DNA from: Oscillospiraceae bacterium
GTDB taxonomy: Bacteria > Bacillota > Clostridia > Oscillospirales > Ruminococcaceae
Assembly: GCA_028692035.1 (NCBI GenBank)
Contig: JAQUYD010000001.1
Span: forward strand, 1 to 64,000
Direction: 5' to 3'
DNA: 64,000 bases
Position 1 is the first letter of the stretch. Each line of letters starts with the position of its first letter. The notes under the pieces were generated by a model. That model saw only the letters and a list, made by a program, of their open reading frames with translations, ran no database searches and was not told the DNA's origin. Both the position numbers and the translations under genes were made by a program. Below, one piece after another: positions 1 through 9,152 of this stretch.

Positions 1-247
1 GTTCATTTTCTATAAGGATTGTTTCGCCGCGAAAAGCAAAGGCGGTTGGCTCATTTTGCACAATGAAATACTTGTCTGTTTTGCTCGGTTCAAGGCTATA
101 CTCGCTCAAATAGTCAAGCGATACCTCGCGCTTCCGCTTCCTCTGCAAGTCGCAGCAAGCATTGATTGTTTCATAGCGCAAAGTGGTCTTGCAAAAGGCG
201 TTGAATGTGTGCTGAATATGCTCCCGTTGCTTATCCGTATAAGTCAT
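1..247 (-). CDS. Truncated (window edge) ICE/conjugative-transposon-type sigma-70-like factor
   Basis: Not in the ORF list because it runs off the window. The reverse strand from ATG at 247 reads MTYTDKQREHIQHTFNAFCKTTLRYETINACCDLQRKRKREVSLDYLSEYSLEPSKTDKYFIVQNEPTAFAFRGETILIENE, with an upstream AAAGGGGGTGA ribosome-binding site. Resembles small sigma factors of Tn916/Tn1549-type elements. Confidence 0.7.
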   Translation of the reverse strand, partial: MTYTDKQREHIQHTFNAFCKTTLRYETINACCDLQRKRKREVSLDYLSEYSLEPSKTDKYFIVQNEPTAFAFRGETILIENE

Positions 248-361
248 CTAAATCACCCCCTTTCCTCCCAGTAGAGGGGTAATTGCAATAGCAATGTTTG
301 TTAGGGGCTGTAATTCAACATGGCGGTCATCCTCCTTTATGTCGCTGTGTCGTTGATACAG

Positions 362-399
362 CAAAACGGCGGCCTTGATTACTCAAAGCCGCCGTTTTG
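362..399. terminator. Hairpin, 12-bp perfect arms (CAAAACGGCGGC/GCCGCCGTTTTG)
   Basis: Inverted repeat 362-373 / 388-399, downstream of the minus-strand ORF ending at 458. Confidence 0.6.
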
Positions 400-457
400 T
401 GGGCGTAAAAATATGTCTGCTATACGACGGCTTTTTTCTTTTGCCATCGTGCGGCAG

Positions 458-850
458 TTAATGTTTCAAAATATCTCGTATTGTTGCCTCAATATCTCCA
501 TCAATGCAAATGGAGCGATTATTAATTTCGTCTGGCGCTATCGCCTCTCCAATATTAATACAGGCGTAAACCGCATTTTTATTTTGCGCGGTCATTTTCC
601 AAAATGGATATTTGATAATAACAGGGGTATTGCCGCCAACGCCAAGTTCTAAATGCAGGATAATTTGCCCCGAGGCCGATAAAAAGCGGCCTCCGTCCTC
701 TGTTTGCAGGTAAACCGGTTGGCCGGAACGCAGGCGAATTTCTCGTATTCCTTTTTTAACCGCAGGCACCAAAGAGTCAAGTATACTGCAAAAGGGCTCT
801 GGCAGAACCGATAAAATACTTTGAAAGGAATTATTTCCATATCCGTTCAT
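458..850 (-). pseudogene. Chimeric ORF: SpoIIIAA N-terminus joined in frame to a SIR2-family (sirtuin) C-terminal fragment
   Basis: N-terminal half ILSVLPEPFCSILDSLV...GIREIRLRSGQPVYLQTEDGGRFLSASGQ reads as SpoIIIAA. C-terminal half LHLELGVGGNTPVIIKYPFWKMTAQNKNAVYACINIGEAIAPDEINNRSICIDGDIEATIRDIL reads as the end of a bacterial sirtuin (SirTM-like). Confidence 0.6.
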
Positions 851-920
851 CTTTCACACTCCTTTGCTTGATTTATATGGAGACCTGTCCTTAAATAGAA
901 CCGCCAACACAAGCTTGCGC

Positions 921-962
921 ATAAAAAGAGACGCTTCGATGACTCGAAGCGTCTCTTTTTAT
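921..962. terminator. Bidirectional hairpin terminator, ~19-bp perfect arms
   Basis: ATAAAAAGAGACGCTTCGA-tgac-TCGAAGCGTCTCTTTTTAT. Confidence 0.85.
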
Positions 963-1133
963 CTAATGGATGCAAAAAATATCTTACGTTTTTGGTGGAC
1001 GTAGTTGAACTCCCATCGTAGCCCGCAAAAGGTTGGTTGTGAGCGGATCGGCGTATAAAGCCCGCGTTTGCAAGAGCTTAGCCGATGCGAACGTGACCTT
1101 TTGCACAAAAGGAACAGCGATGAAGCGATAGAA

Positions 1134-1165
1134 AAATGCCCAGTCCGAAGACTGGGCATTTTGAT
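1134..1165 (-). terminator. Terminator downstream of tRNA-Gly
   Basis: Hairpin TGCCCAGTC..GACTGGGCA flanked by A/T runs. Confidence 0.75.
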
Positions 1166-1190
1166 TGCAGCGGAATCCGCTGCGACGTGG

Positions 1191-1263
1191 AGCGGGTTAC
1201 GAGACTCGAACTCGCTACCTCCACCTTGGCAAGGTGGCGCTCTACCAGATGAGCTAAACCCGC
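1191..1263 (-). tRNA. tRNA-Gly (anticodon GCC)
   Basis: Reverse strand GCGGGTTTAGCTCATCTGGTAGAGCGCCACCTTGCCAAGGTGGAGGTAGCGAGTTCGAGTCTCGTAACCCGCT folds as a cloverleaf; anticodon GCC, TTCGAGTC T-loop, no encoded CCA. Confidence 0.95.
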
Positions 1264-1361
1264 GAACTGCTTTTTTATTATAGCCAAACATATTAGGGCT
1301 GTCAAGCGCCTTTCAGAAATTTTCAGCTGTCCTTTTTCCGCTTTTTCTGCTATAATCAAAA

Positions 1362-2393
1362 ATGAAATTTGGTGCGCCTATGGAAGTGAGAAAAAGTATG
1401 GAATATCAGATCTGCTATGAAAATTGGAAAAATACCTTTTCGGTTCCGTGTGGCGTAACCGACGAATATTTGGCGGGTTGCGGCGCCGTCCAGCTCAAAG
1501 TGCTCCTTTTGGTACTTCGACACCAATCTGAAACGATTTCCCCGGAAATGATTGCAAAAAGCCTTTCCGTACCAGCGGCGGATATCCGGGATGCGCTGAA
1601 TTATTGGGCCAATACTGGCATTTTAAAAGCGGTCTCCGATTCTGATCCGGCGGGCAAAGAAGAACCGGTCGCACCACCCGCTGCATTACCTGCTACAGAT
1701 CCGGTTCCTACTATACCGAAGGCGCAATCGCCTAAGCCATCGCCAGCCCGCATGACCGCCAGCGAAATTCACGAATTGACCCAACGTCAGCCTGTTATCC
1801 GCTCTTTATTGCATGAAACTGAGGCAATTTTAGGAAAAACCCTTACTTCTACCGATATTTCTACTGTTATTTCTTTATATGATTGGGCTGGGATTTCCGC
1901 CAACGTCATTCTGATGGCAGTCGCTTACTGCACCTCCATTGACAAACGGAATTTGCGGTATATCGAAAAAACCGCTCTATCCTGGCAGGAAATGGGGCTG
2001 GAAAGCGATGAAGAGATTGGAAAATATCTGGACCGGCAATCGACGGCACACAAACGGGAACAGGAAGTACAAAGCGCTTTCGGGATCCATGGGAGGCGGC
2101 TTACGGCGAAGGAACAAGGGTGCATTTCCAAATGGTACGGCGAATTCCATTTTTCGATTGATATGATCCGCCTTGCTTATGAAAAAACAGTTGACAATAC
2201 GGGAAAGGTCAGCTTTCCTTACATCCATAAAATTTTGTCCGCCTGGCATGAAAAAGGTTTCCGGACGCCGGAAGAAGCGTCGTCTGAATCCGCACCGCGG
2301 CAATCTGGGCAAAAAGATGGGAAAAAAGAGTATTCTTTCGATCTGGAAGAATTTGAACAACGGCACCGTTGGCATGTTCCCACCGTCGATTAG
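1362..2393 (+). CDS. DnaD-domain primosome-associated protein (start possibly 1380 or 1398)
   Basis: Two DnaD-like segments (e.g. ISTVISLYDWAGISANVILMAVAYC; FHFSIDMIRLAYEKTVDNTGKVSFPYIHKILSAWHEKGFRTPEE), followed directly by a DnaC-like gene. Confidence 0.85.
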   Translation: MKFGAPMEVRKSMEYQICYENWKNTFSVPCGVTDEYLAGCGAVQLKVLLLVLRHQSETISPEMIAKSLSVPAADIRDALNYWANTGILKAVSDSDPAGKEEPVAPPAALPATDPVPTIPKAQSPKPSPARMTASEIHELTQRQPVIRSLLHETEAILGKTLTSTDISTVISLYDWAGISANVILMAVAYCTSIDKRNLRYIEKTALSWQEMGLESDEEIGKYLDRQSTAHKREQEVQSAFGIHGRRLTAKEQGCISKWYGEFHFSIDMIRLAYEKTVDNTGKVSFPYIHKILSAWHEKGFRTPEEASSESAPRQSGQKDGKKEYSFDLEEFEQRHRWHVPTVD

Positions 2394-2404
2394 GAGAGTG
2401 TTTT

Positions 2405-3391
2405 ATGGCATATTCCAAAGAACTTTTTGAATACGGACGATCCGTTTTGAACCGGCGCAGGCAGCAAGCCTCCCAGTCTCTTACCGAGCGCAAGCAGGAA
2501 CTGTACTCCTCCATCCCAAGGCTGGCGCAAATTGAAAACGAGCTTCTTCTGACCGGCTACGGGGCCATCCGTGCCGCAATGTCTGGCGGCCAGGGGCTGC
2601 AGCAGCTAAAATCGATCAAAGAGAAAAATCTATCTTTGCAACAGGAACGCCGGGGGATTCTCCAATCCGTCGGTCTTCCTGAGGACTATCTGACTGAGCC
2701 TTTTTCCTGCTCGATCTGCCGTGATACGGGCTATAAAGACGGCAAGCGGTGCCAATGTTACGAAAAGATTCTTCGAGAGGAAGCGTTCCGCCGTTTAAAC
2801 AGCCAGACCCCGCTTTCTCTGTGTGATTTTTCGAATTTCGATTTGTCCTATTACCCGGTCTCGGCGGAAGCCGGCCCATCTCCCAAAGAACAGATGGCAA
2901 ATATTCTGCAGTACTGCCGGCATTATGCGCAAACCTTTTCTTTCGCTTCTCCCAATCTCTTGATGAGTGGTCGAACCGGTCTTGGAAAGACCCATTTGTC
3001 TCTTTCCATCGCAAAATCAGTAATTGAAAACGGATTTGGCGTTATTTATGGCTCCGCGCCTGACTTTTTATCACAAATCGAGCGGGAAAGGTTTTCCCGC
3101 ACGGAAAACGATCTACAGACATTGGAATTGATGCTGGCGTGCGATTTGCTGATTCTCGATGATTTGGGGGCGGAATTCTCTACGACCTTTACCTGTGCCA
3201 CCATCTACCAGCTGATGAATTCCCGGCTTAACAAACAGCTTCCCACCATCATCAGCACCAATTTAACGTCGCAGGAGCTATTGAAGCTTTATGGCGAGCG
3301 GGTTTCTTCCCGCCTGATTGGCAGTTATGTGCCCCTATTCTTTGCAGGCCAGGATATAAGGCAGAAAAAAGAACAGGCAGCTTTATCTTAA
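2405..3391 (+). CDS. DnaC-like ATP-binding helicase loader
   Basis: Walker A SGRTGLGKTHLS, Walker B LLILDDLGAE, Cys cluster CSICRDTGYKDGKRCQC; start at ATG 2405 after GGAGAG. Confidence 0.88.
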   Translation: MAYSKELFEYGRSVLNRRRQQASQSLTERKQELYSSIPRLAQIENELLLTGYGAIRAAMSGGQGLQQLKSIKEKNLSLQQERRGILQSVGLPEDYLTEPFSCSICRDTGYKDGKRCQCYEKILREEAFRRLNSQTPLSLCDFSNFDLSYYPVSAEAGPSPKEQMANILQYCRHYAQTFSFASPNLLMSGRTGLGKTHLSLSIAKSVIENGFGVIYGSAPDFLSQIERERFSRTENDLQTLELMLACDLLILDDLGAEFSTTFTCATIYQLMNSRLNKQLPTIISTNLTSQELLKLYGERVSSRLIGSYVPLFFAGQDIRQKKEQAALS

Positions 3392-3392
3392 T

Positions 3393-3447
3393 TTATTCCA
3401 AAAGAAAATACGCCTCGGATACCGAGGCGTATTTTCTTTTGGAATAA
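3393..3447. terminator. Bidirectional terminator, 26-bp perfect arms, 3-nt loop
   Basis: TTATTCCAAAAGAAAATACGCCTCGG-ATA-CCGAGGCGTATTTTCTTTTGGAATAA between convergent genes. Confidence 0.92.
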
Positions 3448-3464
3448 TCTGAAAAACACTGGAT

Positions 3465-4154
3465 TTATTTTTCTGTCCGCTGTTCTTCGGTGCGCTGAAA
3501 CCCGTTTGCAAACATCTTTTCATGCACGCCGGTAATGGAAAATTCTACCCATTCGGCGATATTTACCGCATGATCTCCAATCCGCTCAAAATATTTGGCG
3601 ATCATCAAAAGATCTACCGCATATTCCGCATCGGCATGTCCGGAAGCGATCAACTCGATCAATTCTTTTTTGACAGTATCAAACAAATCGTCTACCACAT
3701 CGTCGTAGGCCACCACCGCTTGGGCAGCGTCCAAATCCCGCTTAACAAACGCATCCACGCTATCCATTACCATTTTGATAGTAGCTCTTGCCATTTCGCC
3801 GATGTGCATAGTCTTATCCGACGCCTTGATATTCGCAAGACTGATAATCTCAGCGATATCGGCCGCCTGATCGCCGATCCGCTCCATGTCTGTAATCATC
3901 TTTAACGCGGAGGATATCTGGCGCAAATCCCGGGCCACCGGCTGCTGCTGGAGCAACAGCTTTAGACACAGGCTTTCAATATCCCGTTCCTGCTGGTCGA
4001 TCTCATTGTCAATGGTAAGGGCCCGTTCTGCCAAGGATTTGTCTCCGTTTAATAGCGCTTTGGCGGAACTGGCAATGGCGCTTTCGCATAGCGCCCCCAT
4101 TTCGTTAAGTTCTTCATTGAGCAGTTTGAGCTGCTCGTCAAATTTGTTTCGCAT
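3465..4154 (-). CDS. phoU: Phosphate signalling complex protein PhoU
   Basis: PhoU helical repeats (DIESLCLKLLLQQQPVARDLRQISSALKMITDMERIGDQAADIAE); downstream of pstB. Confidence 0.95.
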   Translation of the reverse strand: MRNKFDEQLKLLNEELNEMGALCESAIASSAKALLNGDKSLAERALTIDNEIDQQERDIESLCLKLLLQQQPVARDLRQISSALKMITDMERIGDQAADIAEIISLANIKASDKTMHIGEMARATIKMVMDSVDAFVKRDLDAAQAVVAYDDVVDDLFDTVKKELIELIASGHADAEYAVDLLMIAKYFERIGDHAVNIAEWVEFSITGVHEKMFANGFQRTEEQRTEK

Positions 4155-4166
4155 TCCGCTTCCCCC

Positions 4167-4916
4167 TTATCCAAATCTGCCCGTGATATAGTCCTCCGTC
4201 CGCTTATCTGATGGGATTGAGAACAAGGCTTCGGTGCTTCCGTACTCAATGACCTCCCCCAGTAGGAAAAAGGCTGTTTTATCTGAAATTCTGGCTGCTT
4301 GCTGCATATTGTGGGTCACCATAATGATGGTGTATTCTTTTTTTAGCTCCAACGCCAGATCCTCGATTTTTGAAGTCGAGATTGGATCCAACGCAGAGGT
4401 CGGCTCATCCATCAAAAGCACCTCTGGATGCACTGCAAGCGCCCGGGCGATGCAAAGGCGCTGCTGCTGGCCACCGGAAAGGCCCAAGGCGCTTTTGTTC
4501 AAGCGATCCTTCAGCTCCTCCCAGATCGCAGCATCCCGCAGGGATTTTTCCACAATTTCGTCTAACTCTTTCTTTTTTCGAACTCCGTGCGTCCGGGGAC
4601 CAAACGCAATGTTGTCGTACACGCTCATGGGAAAGGGGTTCGGTTTCTGAAATACCATCCCTACCCGCTTCCGAAGGAGGTTTACATCCATATCACCGTA
4701 GATGCTCTCCTGATCCAAAAGTACATTTCCCGTGATCCGGCAACCCTCTACCAAATCATTCATCCGGTTGAGGCTTTTTAAAAAGGTCGATTTACCGCAT
4801 CCGGACGGGCCGATAAAGGCTGTGATCTCATTTGAAGGTAGATTGAGATTGACCGATTTTAACGCCTGAAAATCACCATAATACAAATCTAGGTTTTCAA
4901 TTGTAAATTTATCCAT
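4167..4916 (-). CDS. pstB: Phosphate ABC transporter ATP-binding protein PstB
   Basis: [52 protein letters not shown]. Confidence 0.97.
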   Translation of the reverse strand: MDKFTIENLDLYYGDFQALKSVNLNLPSNEITAFIGPSGCGKSTFLKSLNRMNDLVEGCRITGNVLLDQESIYGDMDVNLLRKRVGMVFQKPNPFPMSVYDNIAFGPRTHGVRKKKELDEIVEKSLRDAAIWEELKDRLNKSALGLSGGQQQRLCIARALAVHPEVLLMDEPTSALDPISTSKIEDLALELKKEYTIIMVTHNMQQAARISDKTAFFLLGEVIEYGSTEALFSIPSDKRTEDYITGRFG

Positions 4917-4923
4917 ATAAGCT

Positions 4924-5790
4924 TTATCCCTTCGCTATTTTCTTTGCCACAAAATTTGACAGGCTGTTGATGGCGATGACTACGATCAGCAAAACGACTG
5001 CGGTCGCATAAGCTTGATCGACATACAAGCCCTCCTGCGATAGGTTATACATATGTACCGAGAGCGTACGAGCCGAGTCAAACAGGCTCTCCGGTACAGT
5101 AGGTGCGGTGCCAGCAGTAAAAATCAGCGCCGCTGTTTCCCCCACAATACGCCCGATGGCTAGGATAACGCCCGCTAAAATGCCGGGAACTGCCGAAGGA
5201 AGCACAATGCGAAATACGGTGCGCAGCCTTCCGGCGCCCAGCCCAAAGCTCCCTTCCCGATAGATGTCCGGTACCGACTTCAGCGCTTCTTCGGTAGTAC
5301 GCATGATCAACGGCAGGATCATAATTGCCAGCGTACAGGCGCCGGAAAGGATCGAATAGTTCCAATGCAACGTCACAACAAAGAACAACATGCCAAACAG
5401 ACCGTAGACGATAGAGGGAATCCCGGACAAGGTCTCAGCTGTAACCCGGATGACCTTAACAATTTTGTTTCCCCGCTTTGCATATTCTACCAAATAAATC
5501 GCAGCGAAAATGCCCAAGGGTGCCGCGATCAGCAGGGACAATAAGGTCATTAGAATCGTATTGATGATGGACGGCAACATCGAAACATTTTCGGAGTTGT
5601 AGGTCCATGAAAACAGCTCCGGTGTTAAGTGCGGCACACCCTTTACCAGAATATAGGCGATCAAAAAAAACAAGGCGGAAACAGTAATAATCGCGGAAAT
5701 CGTCACCAGGAGAAACAGGAGCAATGAAAGAGGGCTGCGCTTATAGCTTTTTAACCGTTGCCGAAAAGTCTGGATATTGATTTTCTCCAT
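4924..5790 (-). CDS. pstA: Phosphate ABC transporter permease PstA
   Basis: [16 protein letters not shown] and the [18 protein letters not shown] loop; operon context. Confidence 0.95.
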   Translation of the reverse strand: MEKINIQTFRQRLKSYKRSPLSLLLFLLVTISAIITVSALFFLIAYILVKGVPHLTPELFSWTYNSENVSMLPSIINTILMTLLSLLIAAPLGIFAAIYLVEYAKRGNKIVKVIRVTAETLSGIPSIVYGLFGMLFFVVTLHWNYSILSGACTLAIMILPLIMRTTEEALKSVPDIYREGSFGLGAGRLRTVFRIVLPSAVPGILAGVILAIGRIVGETAALIFTAGTAPTVPESLFDSARTLSVHMYNLSQEGLYVDQAYATAVVLLIVVIAINSLSNFVAKKIAKG

Positions 5791-6656
5791 TATTCTTTCG
5801 ACCTCCCTTTCAGCACAGAAAATAGCAAGTTAATCAACAGGATAAACACAAACAGTACAACCGCCGTAGCGATCAGTGCCTCCCGGTGGAGATCAGCCGC
5901 ATAGCCCATTTCCATAACGATGTTCGCTGTCATAGTTCGCACGCCTTTTAATAAGCCGGCGGGCATACGCGGCTGATTGCCCGCGATCATAATAACCGCC
6001 ATCGTTTCACCGATGGCCCGCCCAACGCCGAGAACAACACCGGCTAAAATACCAGACTTCGCCGCCGGTAGCGTGGCAAAGAAAACGCTTCTCTCATGGC
6101 TGGCGCCAAGGGCCAACCCACCCTCGTAATAGCTTTCAGGTACTGCACGGATCGCCGATTCACTCACACCAATAATGGTCGGCAGGATCATAATACCCAA
6201 AAGTAACGATGCCGCCAGCATAGTAGTGCCTTTACTATCGGGAAAAATCTCTCGGATCAACGGCACAATTACCACCAGTCCGAAAAAGCCGTAGACTACC
6301 GACGGAATACCCGACAACAGTTCTATCGCAGGTTTTAAAACGCGGTAAGCCTTTTTGGGGCAAAATCTTGCCATAAATACCGCGGTCAGAATACCAATGG
6401 GTACGCCTACTACGATTGCGCCTGCTGTTACATATATACTGCCTAAAATCATTGGCAGAATGCCATACAGGTCATTGCCCGGCTTCCACACCTGTCCTAG
6501 AAGGAAATCAAGCGGGCCAATTTTCCCAATGGCAGGTAGCCCGTTTGCAAAGAGAAAAAGGCAAATTAAGGCAACCGCCAGGATTGAAGCGCAAGCAGCT
6601 AGGAAAAACACGCCTTTCATGATAGCTTCTTTTGTTAAGTATCGAAAATGCTTCAT
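5790..6656 (-). CDS. pstC: Phosphate ABC transporter permease PstC
   Basis: ELLSGIPSVVYGFFGLVVIVPLIRE, SAIRAVPESYYEGGLALGAS; overlaps pstA. Confidence 0.95.
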   Translation of the reverse strand: MKHFRYLTKEAIMKGVFFLAACASILAVALICLFLFANGLPAIGKIGPLDFLLGQVWKPGNDLYGILPMILGSIYVTAGAIVVGVPIGILTAVFMARFCPKKAYRVLKPAIELLSGIPSVVYGFFGLVVIVPLIREIFPDSKGTTMLAASLLLGIMILPTIIGVSESAIRAVPESYYEGGLALGASHERSVFFATLPAAKSGILAGVVLGVGRAIGETMAVIMIAGNQPRMPAGLLKGVRTMTANIVMEMGYAADLHREALIATAVVLFVFILLINLLFSVLKGRSKE

Positions 6657-6818
6657 ACATGCTCCATTCCGCCGTACGGATCCGGCTGGAAATTTCGGTT
6701 ATGCGTCCTTTGCCCAACAAAACGCCCAGGGCAACCGCGCAATTATTCCGTACCGATATAGCACAAGGGCCGCGGCTGATGATGCCGTAACCCTTGGCGC
6801 TTGTATCGTTATTATCTA

Positions 6819-7757
6819 TTAGGCAACTTCAGACCAGGCGAGAGTCTCTCCTACGTAGATGGATTTGACTTGATCCTTGGTCAGGTTCTCAATGGGGTTG
6901 TCATTGTTTACAACCACTGCGATACCGTCGGTCGCAATTACAGTAGCGGTCAAGCCTTTTTCAATCTCAGTGTCTTTCAGCTCTCTGGAGGCCATGCCGA
7001 TATCGCAGATGCCGTCGATGGCAGAGGTCATACCGGTGGTGGAATCGCTCTGCTGAACTTCGATCTCAGCGTTGGGGTTCACAGCCAGATACGCTTCTTT
7101 CAGTTTCTCCATGACTGGAGTGACGGAAGAAGAACCTGCAACTACGATCTTACCGGAAGGTTTGCTACCGGCATATGCTGCGCTGGTTTCCTGCGGGATA
7201 TAACCTGCTCCCTCTACGACCGCCTGGCCGTCAGAGCTCATGATGAAATCGATGAAATCCTGAGCCACTTCGCTTACTTCTGCTTTGGTCGCAATGTTGA
7301 AAGGTCTGGAAATTCCATAGGTACCGTTTTTGATGTTTTCGACGGAAGCTTCAGCGCCATCGATTTTTACCGCTTTCACAGTATCGTTTAAGGAACCGAG
7401 AGAAATGTAACCGATTGCATAGGTGTTGCCGGCTACAGAGGTCATCATAACAGAAGTGCTGTTGGTAATATCAGCTTCTTCGCTGGTTCTGTCCACTTTA
7501 TTTCCGTCGGCGTCTTTTTCTTCTACACCAAACAGCTCAACAAAAGCGCCTCTGGTGCCGGAACCGTCTTCACGGGAAATGACCGCGATGTTCTTGGAGG
7601 TGTCGAAGTTCGACTCAGCTTGGCTGCTCTGCGCGGAAGAAGCGGGAGTGCTGGTCGTAGGAGTTGCCGCCGAGGAAGAGGTGGTCGTTCCAGAACAACC
7701 TGCGAGAGCCGACATCATCAATGCCGCCGCAACGCATACAGTAATCATTTTTTTCAT
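6819..7757 (-). CDS. pstS: PstS-like phosphate-binding lipoprotein, apparently circularly permuted
   Basis: Lipobox ALAGCSG. IAVISREDGSGTRGAF...GYIPQE precedes GKIVVAGSSSVTPVMEKL...IYVGETLAWSEVA, the reverse of classical PstS order. Start taken at MKKMITVCVAAA. Confidence 0.9.
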   Translation of the reverse strand: MKKMITVCVAAALMMSALAGCSGTTTSSSAATPTTSTPASSAQSSQAESNFDTSKNIAVISREDGSGTRGAFVELFGVEEKDADGNKVDRTSEEADITNSTSVMMTSVAGNTYAIGYISLGSLNDTVKAVKIDGAEASVENIKNGTYGISRPFNIATKAEVSEVAQDFIDFIMSSDGQAVVEGAGYIPQETSAAYAGSKPSGKIVVAGSSSVTPVMEKLKEAYLAVNPNAEIEVQQSDSTTGMTSAIDGICDIGMASRELKDTEIEKGLTATVIATDGIAVVVNNDNPIENLTKDQVKSIYVGETLAWSEVA

Positions 7758-7934
7758 TGCTAAATTCTCCTTTTGTGTTCTTACTTTTGATTGCACAATC
7801 ATCATACAAATTGCATGTAAAATGTAAAACAGTGCGCAAGAAAAATTTTTGTAAAGAACTGATTGAATAGATTTTACATGGATTTTTGACCTTTCCGGTG
7901 GAATACCACCGCTTTTGTGCTGCCATGAAAACAA

Positions 7935-7970
7935 AAGAGCGGATAAAACGTTTCCGTTTTATCCGCTCTT
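7935..7970. terminator. Hairpin, 16-bp perfect arms
   Basis: AAGAGCGGATAAAACG-tttc-CGTTTTATCCGCTCTT. Confidence 0.85.
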
Positions 7971-8003
7971 CGATTTGAATCCGAACATGATATAAGACAA
8001 TTT

Positions 8004-9050
8004 CTAGCAATCCAAGTAGGCTAAAATCAGCTTGATCGTGTTTTCCATCCCTTTATAGTGGGTGCGCTCCATCCCGTGAGAGGCATGGACTCCGGGGCCG
8101 ATTAACGCGCCTTTCACATCGTTGCCGGCCGACCAAGCCGCACCTACATCGGACCCATAACGGGGATAGATATCCACCGCGTAATCCAACCCCCGCTCCT
8201 GTGCCATACGCACCAAACGGCTGACCATCTCGTAATCGTATGGACCATGGGAATCCTTAGCGCAGATGGATACGTCATATTCCGTACAGCTTAAATCATC
8301 GCCAATGCAGCCCATATCCACCGCCAGCAGCTCCGAAAGACCTGCGGGAAGATAGGCCGCGCCATGTCCTGTCTCCTCATACACGGAAAAGAAAAAAACT
8401 GTGTTGTATGCCGGGCGCAAATTCTGATCCCGCAAAAGCTTTAAAACAGCCAGCAGGCAGGCGGCGCTGCCCTTATCGTCAATAAATCGGGACTTTAAAA
8501 AGCCGCTGGGCGTGATAACCGTTTTCGGATCAAAGAAAATGTAATCGCCGGGGCAAATTCCCAGACCTTCCACATCCTCTTTGGATGTTACGCACTCATC
8601 GATCCGAACCGCCATATTGACATCGTCGCGAGGGCGCGTCGCCGCATCTGTAAAAACGTGGACGGCAGGGCTTAAACTCAAAATGGTACCAGTATAGGTC
8701 GTGCCATCCCGGGTAAGGATTTTACAATATTCTCCATCCAAGGTTGGAAGAATCGGCCCGCCGACCGGCGTGAATTTGAGCATTCCGTCGCTGGTAATGG
8801 AGCGGACCATCGCGCCCAGTGTGTCCACATGGGCAGAAACAGCTACTTTCTTGCTGCTGTCACGGCCTGGTACGTAAATCATGCCGCACCCCTTCGCCGT
8901 TCTTTCAAAGGAAAATCCCAAGCTCTCCGCGACCTGCCCGATGGCGTCTATCACACCGGCGGTATAACCGGTCGGGCTATCGGTTCCCAAAAGGAGTTTT
9001 GCATAAGTAAAAAGATCGTGCTGGTAATCGGCATTGTTCATTGAAACCAC
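8004..9050 (-). CDS. M42-family metallopeptidase (aminopeptidase)
   Basis: AVSAHVDTLGAMVRSI, SRFIDDKGSAACLLAVL, FSVYEETGHGAA, GVHASHGMERTHYKGMENT. Confidence 0.9.
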   Translation of the reverse strand: MVSMNNADYQHDLFTYAKLLLGTDSPTGYTAGVIDAIGQVAESLGFSFERTAKGCGMIYVPGRDSSKKVAVSAHVDTLGAMVRSITSDGMLKFTPVGGPILPTLDGEYCKILTRDGTTYTGTILSLSPAVHVFTDAATRPRDDVNMAVRIDECVTSKEDVEGLGICPGDYIFFDPKTVITPSGFLKSRFIDDKGSAACLLAVLKLLRDQNLRPAYNTVFFFSVYEETGHGAAYLPAGLSELLAVDMGCIGDDLSCTEYDVSICAKDSHGPYDYEMVSRLVRMAQERGLDYAVDIYPRYGSDVGAAWSAGNDVKGALIGPGVHASHGMERTHYKGMENTIKLILAYLDC

Positions 9051-9152
9051 TCCCCTTTACTTTTTAGTATACACCAGCTCTTTTGGAAATTCAACCCAAC
9101 GGCAGACGCGCCGGAAAGGGTCTATCAATTTTCCGATGGGTGCTGTTATCTA

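Noticed and set aside
320-652. 110-aa plus-strand ORF opposite the chimeric ORF
   Set aside because: The minus strand carries recognisable protein sequence; this is the shadow.
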